NCBI RefSeq assembly: GCF_001598355.1
Contig: NZ_BCYU01000013.1
Span: forward strand, 1-64,000
From: Sphingomonas asaccharolytica NBRC 15499
GTDB lineage: Bacteria > Pseudomonadota > Alphaproteobacteria > Sphingomonadales > Sphingomonadaceae
Direction: 5' to 3'
DNA length: 64,000 bases
This document shows positions 23,840 through 32,159 of the stretch, one piece after another. Position 1 is the stretch's first letter, and each line of letters opens with the position of its first letter. A model generated the notes under the pieces. The model was given only the letters and a program-made list of their open reading frames with translations, was not told where the DNA came from and ran no database searches. Made by a program: the position numbers and the translations under genes.

Positions 23840-24556
23840 TCAGGCGCCGAGCAATTCGGCCAACTCGACCAGGCTGGCGACGCTCCATTCCCAATCGGAC
23901 GCAAGACGGACATCCGGCGCGGCGCGACCGCCATATTCCATCGGGCGGTCGACATAAGCCGTCGTCAGACCGGCACCACGCGCCGCGGCGAGATCGCTGT
24001 GATGTGCGGCTACAAGGCAGAGCTCGTCGGGTCGGATAGCGAGCGTCCGAACAGTAGCGAGATATGCCTCCGGGTCGGGCTTGTAGTGACCACTGACCTC
24101 GGCCCCGAGGATCGCATCCCAGGGAAGGCCCGCGCGGCGCGCCATGTCGAGCATCAACGCGATATTGCCGTTCGACAGGGTAACGATCGGAAAACGCCGC
24201 TTCAGCCGGGTCAGTCCGGCGACCGCGTCTGGCCAGGGATCGAGCCGGTGCCAGGCGAGCGTCAAATCGTGCAGCCGCCCGTCGCCGATCGCGTCGGGGT
24301 CGATCTCCAGACTGACCAGCAAGTCTTCGAGCGTTTCGCGGTGGAGCGTGTCGAGAATGACGAACGGACGCTCGCCCGATCGCACGCGCCCCATCGCGGG
24401 CTGATACCGCGCGCGCCAGCCGTCGGCGAACCCCTCTGGCGTGATGTCGCTACGGCCCAAGCTGTCGAGCAACAGCGCGGCCTCGCGAGCGATTCCGCTG
24501 CGCCAATCCACCACCGTGCCGAACACGTCGAAGGCTAGGACTTTGGGCAGGATCAT
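23840..24556 (-). CDS. Haloacid dehalogenase type II
   Basis: A 238-residue HAD-superfamily hydrolase. The nucleophile motif is AFDVFGTVVDWR (Asp near residue 10). The second motif is TLSNGNIALM, with Ser near 125. The Lys motif is in SGHYKPDPEAY, and a late acidic segment AAHHSDLAAARGAGL completes the site. This arrangement is that of (S)-2-haloacid dehalogenases, which release halide from 2-haloalkanoic acids, but many members are general phosphatases. It is divergent from fumarase with a 48-bp gap. Confidence 0.85.
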   Translation of the reverse strand: MILPKVLAFDVFGTVVDWRSGIAREAALLLDSLGRSDITPEGFADGWRARYQPAMGRVRSGERPFVILDTLHRETLEDLLVSLEIDPDAIGDGRLHDLTLAWHRLDPWPDAVAGLTRLKRRFPIVTLSNGNIALMLDMARRAGLPWDAILGAEVSGHYKPDPEAYLATVRTLAIRPDELCLVAAHHSDLAAARGAGLTTAYVDRPMEYGGRAAPDVRLASDWEWSVASLVELAELLGA

Positions 24557-24604
24557 CCATGCCTTCTTGTTTCATCGTCGCGCTCGGCGCTAGAGGGCCC
24601 GCTC

Positions 24605-26128
24605 ATGACCACGACCATTCGCGCAGCCGATCTGATCGAGAGCGTCGCCGACGCGCTCCAGTTCATCTCTTACTACCACCCGATGGATTATATCCGCGCG
24701 CTCGGGACCGCGTACGAGGCGGAGCAGTCGCCAGCCGCGAAGGATGCGATCGCGCAGATCCTGACCAACAGCCGGATGTGTGCCGAAGGGCACCGGCCGA
24801 TCTGCCAGGACACCGGCATCGTCAACGTGTTCGTCAAATGGGGCATGGATTGCCGCCTCGACGATATTTCGCGCTCGATGCAGGAGGTCGTCGATGAGGG
24901 CGTGCGCCGCGCCTATCTCAATCCGGAGAACAAGCTGCGCGCCTCGGTGCTGACCGACCCCGCCTTCACGCGGCGCAACACCAAGGACAACACGCCCTGC
25001 GTGCTCCATGTCGAACTGGTGCCGGGCGACAAGGTGCATGTCGACGTCGCGGCCAAGGGCGGCGGGTCGGAGAACAAGTCCAAGTTCAAGATGATGAACC
25101 CGTCGGATTCGATCGTCGACTGGGTGCTCGAGATGCTGCCACAAATGGGCGCCGGCTGGTGCCCGCCGGGCATGTTGGGGATCGGCATCGGCGGCACGGC
25201 GGAGCATTGCGTGCTGCTCGCCAAGAAGGCGCTGATGGAACAGATCGACATGGCGACGCTCAAGGAGCGTGGGCCGAAGACCGACATCGAGGCGCTACGC
25301 ATCGAGATTTTCGACAAGGTCAACGCGCTCGGTATCGGCGCGCAGGGGCTGGGCGGGCTCTCGACCATCCTCGACGTCAAGATCATGGACGCGCCCTGCC
25401 ATGCCGCGGGCAAGCCGGTGGCGATGATCCCCAATTGCGCCGCGACGCGCCACGCGCATTTCACGCTCGATGGCTCGGGGCCGGCTTTTCTCGAGGCGCC
25501 CAAGCTCGACGAATGGCCCGACGTCAACTGGACGCCCGACAAAGCGGCGATCCGCGTCGATCTCGACACGCTGACGCCTGAGGTGGTGCAGAGCTGGAAG
25601 CAGGGCGACCGGTTGTTGCTCAACGGCAAGATGCTGACCGGTCGCGATGCCGCGCACAAGCGGATCGCCGACATGCTGGCGAAGGGCGAGGAGCTTCCGG
25701 TCAGCTTCAAGGGTCGGGTGATCTATTATGTCGGCCCGGTCGATCCGGTCGGCGAGGAGATCGTCGGGCCCGCAGGCCCCACCACCGCAACGCGGATGGA
25801 CAAGTTCATGCGCATGATGCTCGATCAGGGCCTGCTCGCCTGCGTCGGCAAGGCCGAGCGCGGTCCGGCCGCGACCGAGGCGATCAAGGAGGCGAAATCG
25901 GCGTACCTGATGGCGGTCGGCGGAGCGGCCTATCTGGTGGCGCGCGCGATCAAGGGGTCGAAGGTCGTCGGTTTCGAAGATCTGGGGATGGAAGCGATTT
26001 ACGAATTCGAGGTCGCGGATTTCCCGGTGACCGTCGCCGTCGACAGCGAGGGGAACAACGTTCATCAATTGGCGCCGTTGGTGTGGCGCGAGAAGATCGC
26101 CAGGGAACATTTGCTGGAGAAGGTTTGA
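24605..26128 (+). CDS. fumA: Fumarate hydratase, class I (iron-sulphur)
   Basis: A 507-residue TCA-cycle enzyme interconverting fumarate and L-malate with a 4Fe-4S cluster. Likely Cys ligands are in GHRPICQDTGI (near 62), in NCAATRHAHF (near 279) and one between them. DMATLKERGPKTDIEALR and the late block EEIVGPAGPTTATRMDKFM, followed by EAIYEFEVADFPVTVAVDS, match class I fumarases with the alpha and beta parts fused. It is oxygen-sensitive by family. GAGGGCCCGCTC precedes the ATG. A repeat starts 2 nt after the stop codon. Confidence 0.93.
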   Translation: MTTTIRAADLIESVADALQFISYYHPMDYIRALGTAYEAEQSPAAKDAIAQILTNSRMCAEGHRPICQDTGIVNVFVKWGMDCRLDDISRSMQEVVDEGVRRAYLNPENKLRASVLTDPAFTRRNTKDNTPCVLHVELVPGDKVHVDVAAKGGGSENKSKFKMMNPSDSIVDWVLEMLPQMGAGWCPPGMLGIGIGGTAEHCVLLAKKALMEQIDMATLKERGPKTDIEALRIEIFDKVNALGIGAQGLGGLSTILDVKIMDAPCHAAGKPVAMIPNCAATRHAHFTLDGSGPAFLEAPKLDEWPDVNWTPDKAAIRVDLDTLTPEVVQSWKQGDRLLLNGKMLTGRDAAHKRIADMLAKGEELPVSFKGRVIYYVGPVDPVGEEIVGPAGPTTATRMDKFMRMMLDQGLLACVGKAERGPAATEAIKEAKSAYLMAVGGAAYLVARAIKGSKVVGFEDLGMEAIYEFEVADFPVTVAVDSEGNNVHQLAPLVWREKIAREHLLEKV

Positions 26129-26129
26129 T

Positions 26130-26218
26130 TCGTCGCCCCGGCGGAGGCCGGGGCCGCCGGGTTTGACGCGAAGCATTGGCCAGATAACGTAACGGCCTGG
26201 CCTCCGCCGGGCGACGGG
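26130..26218. repeat. REP-like inverted pair, left side of GIY-YIG cassette
   Basis: The first unit (26130-26163) is a 34-nt sequence whose exact reverse complement lies at 26536-26569. The second unit (about 26197-26218, CTCCGCCGGGCGACG core) is an imperfect inverse of the first, so the left side alone can fold back. The GIY-YIG start codon lies 5 nt further on, and the repeat end GGCGACGGGGG gives its ribosome site. Confidence 0.85.
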
Positions 26219-26223
26219 GGATT

Positions 26224-26595
26224 ATGCGGGGCGGCTATACCTACATCGTGGCGAACAAGCCGTTCGGCGTGTTGTATATCGGTGTGACGTCGAGCCTCGC
26301 TCGGATCGAGGCCCATCGTCAGAAGCGCGGATCATCCTTCGCGGCGAAATGGGATTGCACGCGGTTGGTGCTGATCGAAGCGCATGATTCGATCGACGAT
26401 GCGATCCTTCGCGAGAAACGCTTGAAGAGCTGGAACCGCGTGTGGAAATGTCGGCTGATTTCGGAGCAGAACCCTAATTGGGATGATCTTTGGGATCAGC
26501 TGAATGGCGGGGCCGAGGTGAGCGTTGCGCTCGACAACCCGGCGGCCCCGGCCTCCGCCGGGGCGACGATTGCGGCGCAGGTGCACCCCGAATGA
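26224..26595 (+). CDS. GIY-YIG nuclease domain protein (UPF0213 type)
   Basis: A 123-residue single-domain protein. GYTYIVANKPFGVLYIGVTSSLAR carries the GIY-YIG core (GYTYI...LYIG; quoted here as GYTYIV and LYIGVTSSLAR). A conserved Arg follows, AHRQKRGSSFAAKW is next, and the Glu of the active site is in AILREKRLKSW. The LAR-RI-EH region is one residue shorter than usual, with the EH Glu changed to Ala, so activity is uncertain. The domain ends near residue 95, and the tail DNPAAPASAGATIAAQ is read from the right-hand repeat. It lies between inverted repeats like the DUF559 gene. Confidence 0.82.
   Translation: MRGGYTYIVANKPFGVLYIGVTSSLARIEAHRQKRGSSFAAKWDCTRLVLIEAHDSIDDAILREKRLKSWNRVWKCRLISEQNPNWDDLWDQLNGGAEVSVALDNPAAPASAGATIAAQVHPE
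26536..26569. repeat. 34-bp inverted repeat, right side of GIY-YIG cassette
   Basis: Perfect reverse complement of 26130-26163 over all 34 bases. It is inside the nuclease reading frame and encodes its Ala/Pro-rich tail. The stop codon lies 26 nt beyond. Confidence 0.9.
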
Positions 26596-26626
26596 GCTTT
26601 CCGATCAGATTAGACCGTGCGCCTCA

Positions 26627-27109
26627 ATGAGTAGGAAGATCGTCCTCCATTCGCCACTCGATCCGGTGGCGCTGGCGACAAAGCTGCGCGACGTGTTAGG
26701 TGGTGAGAAGGCCAAGCCCAAAAAGGGCGTCACCGGACATGGCAGCGAACAGGACATGATGCTGTTCGTTTATCGGCCCAATATCCAGACCAACATGAAT
26801 GTCCGGCTGACCGCGACGATGCGACCTGACGGCAGCGGGACGCGGATCGAGGGAAAGATCGGACCCGCCAGCAGCGTAACGGGTTTCATGATCTTCTGGT
26901 TCGGGTTCCTGTCGATCTTTCTGATCGTCGCCGGTTTCGCGGCTTATAGTGGCGCACCGTTCGAATTCTGGGGGATGTTCGGCGGCATTCCGCTGGCGAT
27001 GATGGTGTTCGGCGCATTGCTGTTCCGCGTCGGTCGGGGTCCCAAAGGAAAGGACGAGAAGGCGATCCTCGATTTCCTCGCGCGCACCGTCCAGGCACGG
27101 GAGGCGTGA
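26627..27109 (+). CDS. Hypothetical membrane protein
   Basis: A 160-residue protein. A soluble N-terminal part (about 1-85) with basic and beta-rich character is followed by two hydrophobic helices (about 86-110 and 115-140) and a polar tail ending in VQAREA. It starts MSRKIVLHSPLDPVALATKL; the upstream open frame covers repeat sequence and is rejected. The next gene starts with GTG overlapping its stop (GTGA), suggesting one transcript. No family is recognised. Confidence 0.68.
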   Translation: MSRKIVLHSPLDPVALATKLRDVLGGEKAKPKKGVTGHGSEQDMMLFVYRPNIQTNMNVRLTATMRPDGSGTRIEGKIGPASSVTGFMIFWFGFLSIFLIVAGFAAYSGAPFEFWGMFGGIPLAMMVFGALLFRVGRGPKGKDEKAILDFLARTVQAREA

Positions 27110-28022
27110 ACTTCCCGATCTGGCTGCCCGCGACCTTGCTCGCGGGCGCGCTCCAGGCTTGGCGCACGGCGGTGCAGCGGCGCATGTCGCGGACTCTGTC
27201 GGTCAATGCCGCCGGGCTGGTCCGCTATCTCTATGGCCTGCCGGTCGCGGCGGCGATGATGCTGGCCTATCAGTTTGTGATCGCGCCTGCGACACTTCCG
27301 GCGTTGGGGCACTGGTTCGTGTTGTTTTGCGCCGCCGGCGGGCTGGCGCAGATCATCGCCACCAATCTGCTACTAATGGCTTTCGGCGAGCGCAATTTCG
27401 TTGTCGGCACCGCTTATTCGAAGACCGAGGCGGTTCAGAGCGCCATCCTGTCGGTGGTACTGCTCGGCGATCATCTGAGCATTCTCACCTGGATCGGGAT
27501 CGGGTTCGGTGTGGTCGGCGTGATGGTCTGTCGACCGGCGGAAAGAGGATGGGGCTGGGAGAGCTGCTGCGGTCGCTCGGCCAGCCGGCGGCGCGTTACG
27601 GCATTGCCTCAGGCTTCGTGTTCGCGCTGACGACGATCGCGATCCGTCGCGCGACGATGGAAGTCGCGACGCCCGATCATATCCGCGCTGCACTGATCGT
27701 GCTCGCGATGACCGTCACGCTGCAGACGCTGATGCAGGGCGGATATCTGGTCTGGCGCGAACGCGATCAGGTGGCGAGGGTGTTCGCCGAATGGCGTACG
27801 GCAGCACAAGTGGGCCTGATGTCGTCGATCGCTTCGGCTTGCTGGTTCACCGGCTTCGCCTCGGCGCCGGTCGCATTGGTCCGGATCGTCGGCCAGGTGG
27901 AGGTCGCCTTCACCATGGCGTTCGCGCATTTATATCTGGGCGAGAAGACCGCCAAAAGCGAAGTCGCGGGGTTGCTGCTGGTCGCGATCGGCGTAGTGCT
28001 GGCGCTTGCCGGCGCGTGGTAG
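27106..28022 (+). pseudogene. EamA/DMT-family transporter split by a frameshift
   Basis: The N-terminal half (27106 to about 27545) has five helices ending GIGFGVVGVMV, and the C-terminal half (about 27549-28022) another five ending LLVAIGVVLALAGAW. Together they would form a ten-helix drug/metabolite transporter, but they lie in different frames; the frame changes by -1 (one base missing, or two extra) near 27530-27550. No slippery heptamer is evident. An ATG at 27549 could start the second half alone, though without a spaced ribosome site. It is either a recent mutation or a sequence error. GTG at 27106 with CGGGAGGC upstream starts the first part. Confidence 0.75.
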
Positions 28023-28032
28023 GGAGACAGGC

Positions 28033-28497
28033 ATGGCGTTCGATATCGAAGCGATCGCTTATGTACGCGGCGGCCGCGCGGAAGCGGTCGACGACGATTG
28101 GGACCACGAGACCGCGGTGATCGAACTCGAGCCGCGGTTCGGGCCGGAGGCACTAGCCGGGCTGGGCGATTTCAGCCATGCCGAGATCGCCTTCGTGTTC
28201 GATCGCGTGTCGCCGGACAAGATCGAGACCGGCGCGCGTCACCCGCGCAACCGCGCCGATTGGCCGCTGGTCGGCATCTTCGCGCAGCGCGGCAAGAACC
28301 GACCCAACCGGATCGGCATTACGGTGTGCCGGATCGAGAAAGTGGAGGGCACGCGTCTTCACGTCCGTGGGCTCGATGCGATCGACGGCACGCCAGTGAT
28401 CGACATCAAGCCGGTGCTGCGTGAGTTCCTACCGCGCGGCGAAATCCGCCAGCCCGATTGGGCCGGCGAACTGATGGCGGGATATTGGCGGGCATGA
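28033..28497 (+). CDS. TrmO/TsaA-like protein (tRNA N6-t6A methylation family)
   Basis: A 154-residue protein. GDFSHAEIAFVFDRVSPDKIE near 46, TGARHPRNRADWPLVGIFAQRG near 66 and NRPNRIGITVCRIEKVEG near 90 are the conserved blocks of the UPF0066/TrmO (YaeB, TsaA) family. TrmO uses SAM to methylate t6A in tRNA-Thr; this short form matches the catalytic core, and the C-terminal part with LREFLPRGEIRQPDW is shorter than the E. coli protein. So the same reaction is likely but not certain. The ATG overlaps nothing upstream; its stop overlaps the MFS start by 4 nt. Confidence 0.8.
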   Translation: MAFDIEAIAYVRGGRAEAVDDDWDHETAVIELEPRFGPEALAGLGDFSHAEIAFVFDRVSPDKIETGARHPRNRADWPLVGIFAQRGKNRPNRIGITVCRIEKVEGTRLHVRGLDAIDGTPVIDIKPVLREFLPRGEIRQPDWAGELMAGYWRA

Positions 28498-29858
28498 CCG
28501 GCGCAGCCCCCAGCCGCGCCGGCGCCGGTGCCTTGTGGGCGACGGTGCTGGGATCGAGCGTCGCGATGATCGACGGATCGGTGGTCAATGTTGCCTTGCC
28601 CGCGATGGCGAAAGCGCTCGATGCGGACGCGGCGGGAATCCAGTGGATCGTCAATGGCTATATGCTGCCTTTGTCGGCGCTGGTCCTGATCGGCGGCGCG
28701 CTGGCGGATTCGCTTGGGCGCAAGGCGGTGTTCCTGGCCGGGCTGTTGCTGTTCGCGCTCGCCTCGATCGGCTGCATGGCGGCGCCGACGCTCGGCTGGC
28801 TGATCGCCGCGCGCGTCGCGCAGGGTGTCGGCGCGGCGCTACTGACTCCGGCGAGCCTGGCGATCCTGGGCGCCGATTTCGATGGCGAGGCGCGCGCCAA
28901 GGCGATCGGGACCTGGGCGGCTGCGGGCGCGATCGGGGCGGCGATCGGGCCGATCGTCGGTGGCTGGCTAGTCGACGCCGCCGGCTGGCGCTGGGTGTTC
29001 GGCCTGATCGTGCCGATCGCGGTTGCCGCCGCGATCCTGGCCGTGGTCGCGGTCGAAGGCGGGCACGATCCGGAAGCGGCGAAACCCGACTGGCCGGGCG
29101 GCGCGTTCGCGACGATAGGGCTCGGCCTGCTGGTCTGGGGGCTGACGATCGCGACGTCCGGCGGGCAAGGTGCGGTATATTATATTGCCGGCGGCGTGGC
29201 GGCGTCGGCGGTGTTCCTGTGGTGGGAAAGCCGATGCGGCGAGAGGGCGATGGTGCCGCTCGGCCTGTTCGGTACGCGGAGCTTCAGCGCGATCACCGTG
29301 CTGACCTTCCTGCTCTACGCAGCGCTGAGCGGCGTGCTGTTGTTGCTCCCCTATCTGTTGATCTCGACCGGGTGGCGGGCAACCGCGGCGGGCGCGGCGA
29401 TCCTGCCCTTGCCGTTGATCATGGGCGCCGGATCGCGCGCGGCAGGCGCTCTGGCCGAGCGGATCGGCGCGCGTTGGATGCTGGCCGCGGGGCCGTTGCT
29501 GGTCGCGGCCGGCTTCGTCGCGATGCGGATCATTCCCGGCACAGCGATCGCGTTCGTCCCGCATATCCTGCCGTCGATGCTGTTGATCGGCATCGGCATG
29601 ACCGCCGCGGTCGCGCCGCTGACCAATGCGGTGATGGCATCGGTCGATCGCCACCATGCCGGCGCAGCGTCGGGGGTGAACAATGCTACTGCCAGGATCG
29701 GCGGGATGGTCGCGGTCGCGCTGATCGGGCTGGTGCTGACCGGCGGCGGCCGCGGCGTGTCGATCGAGGCTTTTCATGCCGCTTTGTGGTTGGCCGCGGC
29801 GGTGGCGGTGATCGCTGGCGTCGCCGGCTGGTTTTCGGTCCCTGCGAAACGAGCCTAA
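28494..29858 (+). CDS. DHA2-type MFS transporter
   Basis: A 454-residue inner-membrane protein with about 14 helices, the number expected for the DHA2 drug:H+ antiporter family. SSVAMIDGSVVNVALPAMAK in helix 1 and ADSLGRKAVFLAGL (motif A) in loop 2-3 are diagnostic, and LVGAALLTPASLAIL-like motif C is at RVAQGVGAALLTPASLAIL. It is translationally coupled to the TrmO-like gene (ATGA at 28494). The exported compound is unknown. Confidence 0.9.
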   Translation: MTGAAPSRAGAGALWATVLGSSVAMIDGSVVNVALPAMAKALDADAAGIQWIVNGYMLPLSALVLIGGALADSLGRKAVFLAGLLLFALASIGCMAAPTLGWLIAARVAQGVGAALLTPASLAILGADFDGEARAKAIGTWAAAGAIGAAIGPIVGGWLVDAAGWRWVFGLIVPIAVAAAILAVVAVEGGHDPEAAKPDWPGGAFATIGLGLLVWGLTIATSGGQGAVYYIAGGVAASAVFLWWESRCGERAMVPLGLFGTRSFSAITVLTFLLYAALSGVLLLLPYLLISTGWRATAAGAAILPLPLIMGAGSRAAGALAERIGARWMLAAGPLLVAAGFVAMRIIPGTAIAFVPHILPSMLLIGIGMTAAVAPLTNAVMASVDRHHAGAASGVNNATARIGGMVAVALIGLVLTGGGRGVSIEAFHAALWLAAAVAVIAGVAGWFSVPAKRA

Positions 29859-29918
29859 AGCTTCGTTAACCTTGGCCGTTTAGTTGCTGAAAGCAGCGGG
29901 ATTCAGGGGGCAACGCGG

Positions 29919-31301
29919 TTGGACATCGCAGCAACGGTACGGAAGGCGGCGAAGATGTCGGGCGAGCTCGGCATCCGGACGCTCGACCTGCAAGCAGACA
30001 TTACCGAACTGGCCGAGCGCGTGACCGCGCAGGCGACGACGATCGACACGATCGGCGGCGAAGCCGTGCGGCTGGCCGATGACGGCACCGACGTCGCGCG
30101 CGCGGCGGAGGAAGCACGGCGCAGCACGGCGGCGGCGCGGCTGGTGATCGAGGATTCGACGCGACAACTGTCCGACGCCTCGATCAATGTCGTCGACCTG
30201 ATCGACCAGGTCAGCCGGATTCATGCCAGCCTGGGCGCGTTCAACGAGGCCCTCGCTTCGGTCAGCCATGTGACGCAAGTGATCAGCGGGATCGCCAGCC
30301 AGACCAATCTACTCGCGCTCAACGCGACGATCGAAGCGGCGCGCGCAGGCGATGCCGGGCGCGGCTTCGCGGTGGTCGCCGGCGAGGTCAAGAAACTGGC
30401 GCAGGAAACCGCCGCGGCGACGCAGACGATCGAACGCTCGATCGGGGCGCTAGCAGGTGAGGCGGCGGGCATGCTCGATCGCGTCGCGCATGGCGTCGAG
30501 ACCGCCAAGACGGCGCATCAGGGCAGCAAGGATATCGAGGAACTGGTCGACCGCTTGAGTGCGCTGATGCGCGATCTATCGATGTCGAGCGAGCGTGTCA
30601 GCGACCGGATCGGCTCGATGGTTGAATCGGTGGGTAACATCCGCACCGGCTTGGGCGCTCTGTCGACCACGTCGGGCGCCAATGCCGATGGTCTGCAGCG
30701 TTTGTCGGGGCGCGTCACCACGGTGAGCGACGACACAAACACCCTCCTCCAGCATTTCGCCGAGAGCGGGGTCGAGATGATCGATTCGCCCTATATCGCG
30801 TTCGGCCTGGATGCGGCGAAACAGGTATCGGACGCGCTTACCCGTGCGGTGGCCGATGGCAGGATATCGATCGCCGATCTGTTCCGCGACACTTATGATC
30901 AGATCCCCGGCACCAACCCGCCACTCTACACCCACCCGGTCCAGCCGTTCATCATTCCCGCGGCGCGGCCGTATCAGGAACGGGCGCGGAGCTATAAGGG
31001 CTTTTTCGGGATGAGCTTCTCCGACCGCAACGGTTTCGGCGCGGTCGCGATGCCCGAACGCTCGCACGCGCAGCGTCCCGGCGACGATGCCTGGAATGTG
31101 GAATATGCACGGTGCGGCATGATGTTCGAGTTCACCGAGACGCAGCAACAGTGCAAGATCACCGACCCGTTCTGCCTCAAGGCCTATCGACGTCAGGTCG
31201 CCGATGGAAGCGTCCTGCTGCTCAAGCAGGTGATCGCCTCGATCGCGGTCGAGGGCCGCCATTGGGGCATCCTGCAATTCGCGTATGAGGATCAGGGCTG
31301 A
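29919..31301 (+). CDS. Soluble methyl-accepting chemotaxis-type protein
   Basis: A 460-residue cytoplasmic protein with no membrane helices. Residues about 20-290 are heptad-rich coiled coil. The MCP hairpin tip is intact as [20 protein letters not shown] (near 128) followed by [17 protein letters not shown]. Instead of an N-terminal periplasmic sensor it has a C-terminal globular part (about 300-460) containing several aromatic blocks and Cys residues ([19 protein letters not shown]), which could be a redox or ligand sensor. The TTG start at 29919 has AGGGGG seven nt upstream. No che genes are nearby. Confidence 0.85.
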   Translation: MDIAATVRKAAKMSGELGIRTLDLQADITELAERVTAQATTIDTIGGEAVRLADDGTDVARAAEEARRSTAAARLVIEDSTRQLSDASINVVDLIDQVSRIHASLGAFNEALASVSHVTQVISGIASQTNLLALNATIEAARAGDAGRGFAVVAGEVKKLAQETAAATQTIERSIGALAGEAAGMLDRVAHGVETAKTAHQGSKDIEELVDRLSALMRDLSMSSERVSDRIGSMVESVGNIRTGLGALSTTSGANADGLQRLSGRVTTVSDDTNTLLQHFAESGVEMIDSPYIAFGLDAAKQVSDALTRAVADGRISIADLFRDTYDQIPGTNPPLYTHPVQPFIIPAARPYQERARSYKGFFGMSFSDRNGFGAVAMPERSHAQRPGDDAWNVEYARCGMMFEFTETQQQCKITDPFCLKAYRRQVADGSVLLLKQVIASIAVEGRHWGILQFAYEDQG

Positions 31302-31304
31302 GGG

Positions 31305-31820
31305 TCAGTCTTCGTCGTCTTCCTCGTCGGCTGGCTCGTCCTGCCAACTCGCGTGCAGCGTCGGGATCGTGTTCCACAAGGTCAGCAGATAGATCGCGCC
31401 GAATCCCCCGAGCGCGACCGTTTCAGGCGCCGAGCGCTGCTGCAGCCAGGCGATCGCCGGAATGCCGCACAGTCCGAGAAGCGCGACGATCAGGATGATC
31501 GGCAGCAGCGTCAGATAGGCTTTGTCGCGGATTTCGGCGTCGCGCTCGTCGACGCGTTCGTTGACCGACATCCAGGGTTTGATCGGGCCCTTGAGCGGGA
31601 GCCAGATCGACAGGAGGAAGCACGCCATCAGCACCATCTCGCCGATCCATAGCCAGCCAGGCTTGATGCACGCCATCGCCATCCCAGCGGTGCCCAGCGC
31701 AAACGACACCACCGCGAGCCCGCGCAACGGACGGCGCCGTGGCGGATGCAACACCAGACCGGGCACGCCGGTACGATTGGCGATATCGTCGAGGCGTTGA
31801 ACGAGCGGCTTGGTCGTCAT
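31305..31820 (-). CDS. Four-helix membrane protein paired with XRE regulator
   Basis: A 171-residue protein with hydrophobic segments at about 33-50, 56-75, 103-122 and 134-152 and an acidic C-terminus (DEEDDED). Start ATG at 31820 overlaps the XRE stop by 4 nt, so both are one unit. The VNERVDERDAEIRDKAYL segment is typical of membrane proteins coupled to short XRE regulators. Its function is unknown, though such pairs are widespread. Confidence 0.75.
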   Translation of the reverse strand: MTTKPLVQRLDDIANRTGVPGLVLHPPRRRPLRGLAVVSFALGTAGMAMACIKPGWLWIGEMVLMACFLLSIWLPLKGPIKPWMSVNERVDERDAEIRDKAYLTLLPIILIVALLGLCGIPAIAWLQQRSAPETVALGGFGAIYLLTLWNTIPTLHASWQDEPADEEDDED

Positions 31821-32062
31821 GCGGTTTCTCCCGCCCGGCGCAGAACGGCGGCCACGGGCTCGAAAGGTCTGAACGAAAACAGATGCTCGATCGCGACGTC
31901 GAACTCGGCGGCGATCTTCATCGCGAGCTCGAGACTCGGCTTATAGTCGCCGCGCTCGAGATAGCCGATCGTCTGCGGATTGACGCCGACCGCTTCAGCC
32001 AGCGCCTTGCGCGAGATGCCGCGTTCGGCGCGGAACAGCCCGATTCGGTTATAGAGCATCAT
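31817..32062 (-). CDS. XRE-family helix-turn-helix regulator
   Basis: An 81-residue DNA-binding protein, basically one HTH_3 domain: NRIGLFRAERGISRKALAEAVG followed by VNPQTIGYLERGDYKPSLELAMKIA (each quoted in parts: ISRKALAEAVG and VNPQTIGYLERGDY). Either of two adjacent ATGs (32062, 32059) may start it. It is coupled to the membrane protein downstream. A perfect inverted repeat at 32086-32099 just upstream is the likely operator for autoregulation. Confidence 0.88.
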   Translation of the reverse strand: MMLYNRIGLFRAERGISRKALAEAVGVNPQTIGYLERGDYKPSLELAMKIAAEFDVAIEHLFSFRPFEPVAAVLRRAGETA

Positions 32063-32085
32063 GAGTCGGTTTGCGTTATCATATA

Positions 32086-32099
32086 TTGTGTAAACACAA
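32086..32099. promoter_or_regulatory. XRE operator candidate
   Basis: TTGTGT-AA-ACACAA, perfect 6-bp arms, located 24-37 nt upstream of the XRE start, in an AT-rich promoter region. On the minus strand it overlaps a TTTACA-type -35, which would allow repression by blocking RNA polymerase. Confidence 0.6.
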
Positions 32100-32159
32100 C
32101 AAAAACTCGAAAGAGTCAATAAGGCTTGTACGCCGCGCTTCATGCGATAGAGGGCGCGG

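Noticed and set aside
27530-27560. Programmed -1 frameshift in the EamA gene
   Set aside because: No X-XXY-YYZ slippery heptamer and no obvious downstream pseudoknot were found, so a mutation or error is more likely.
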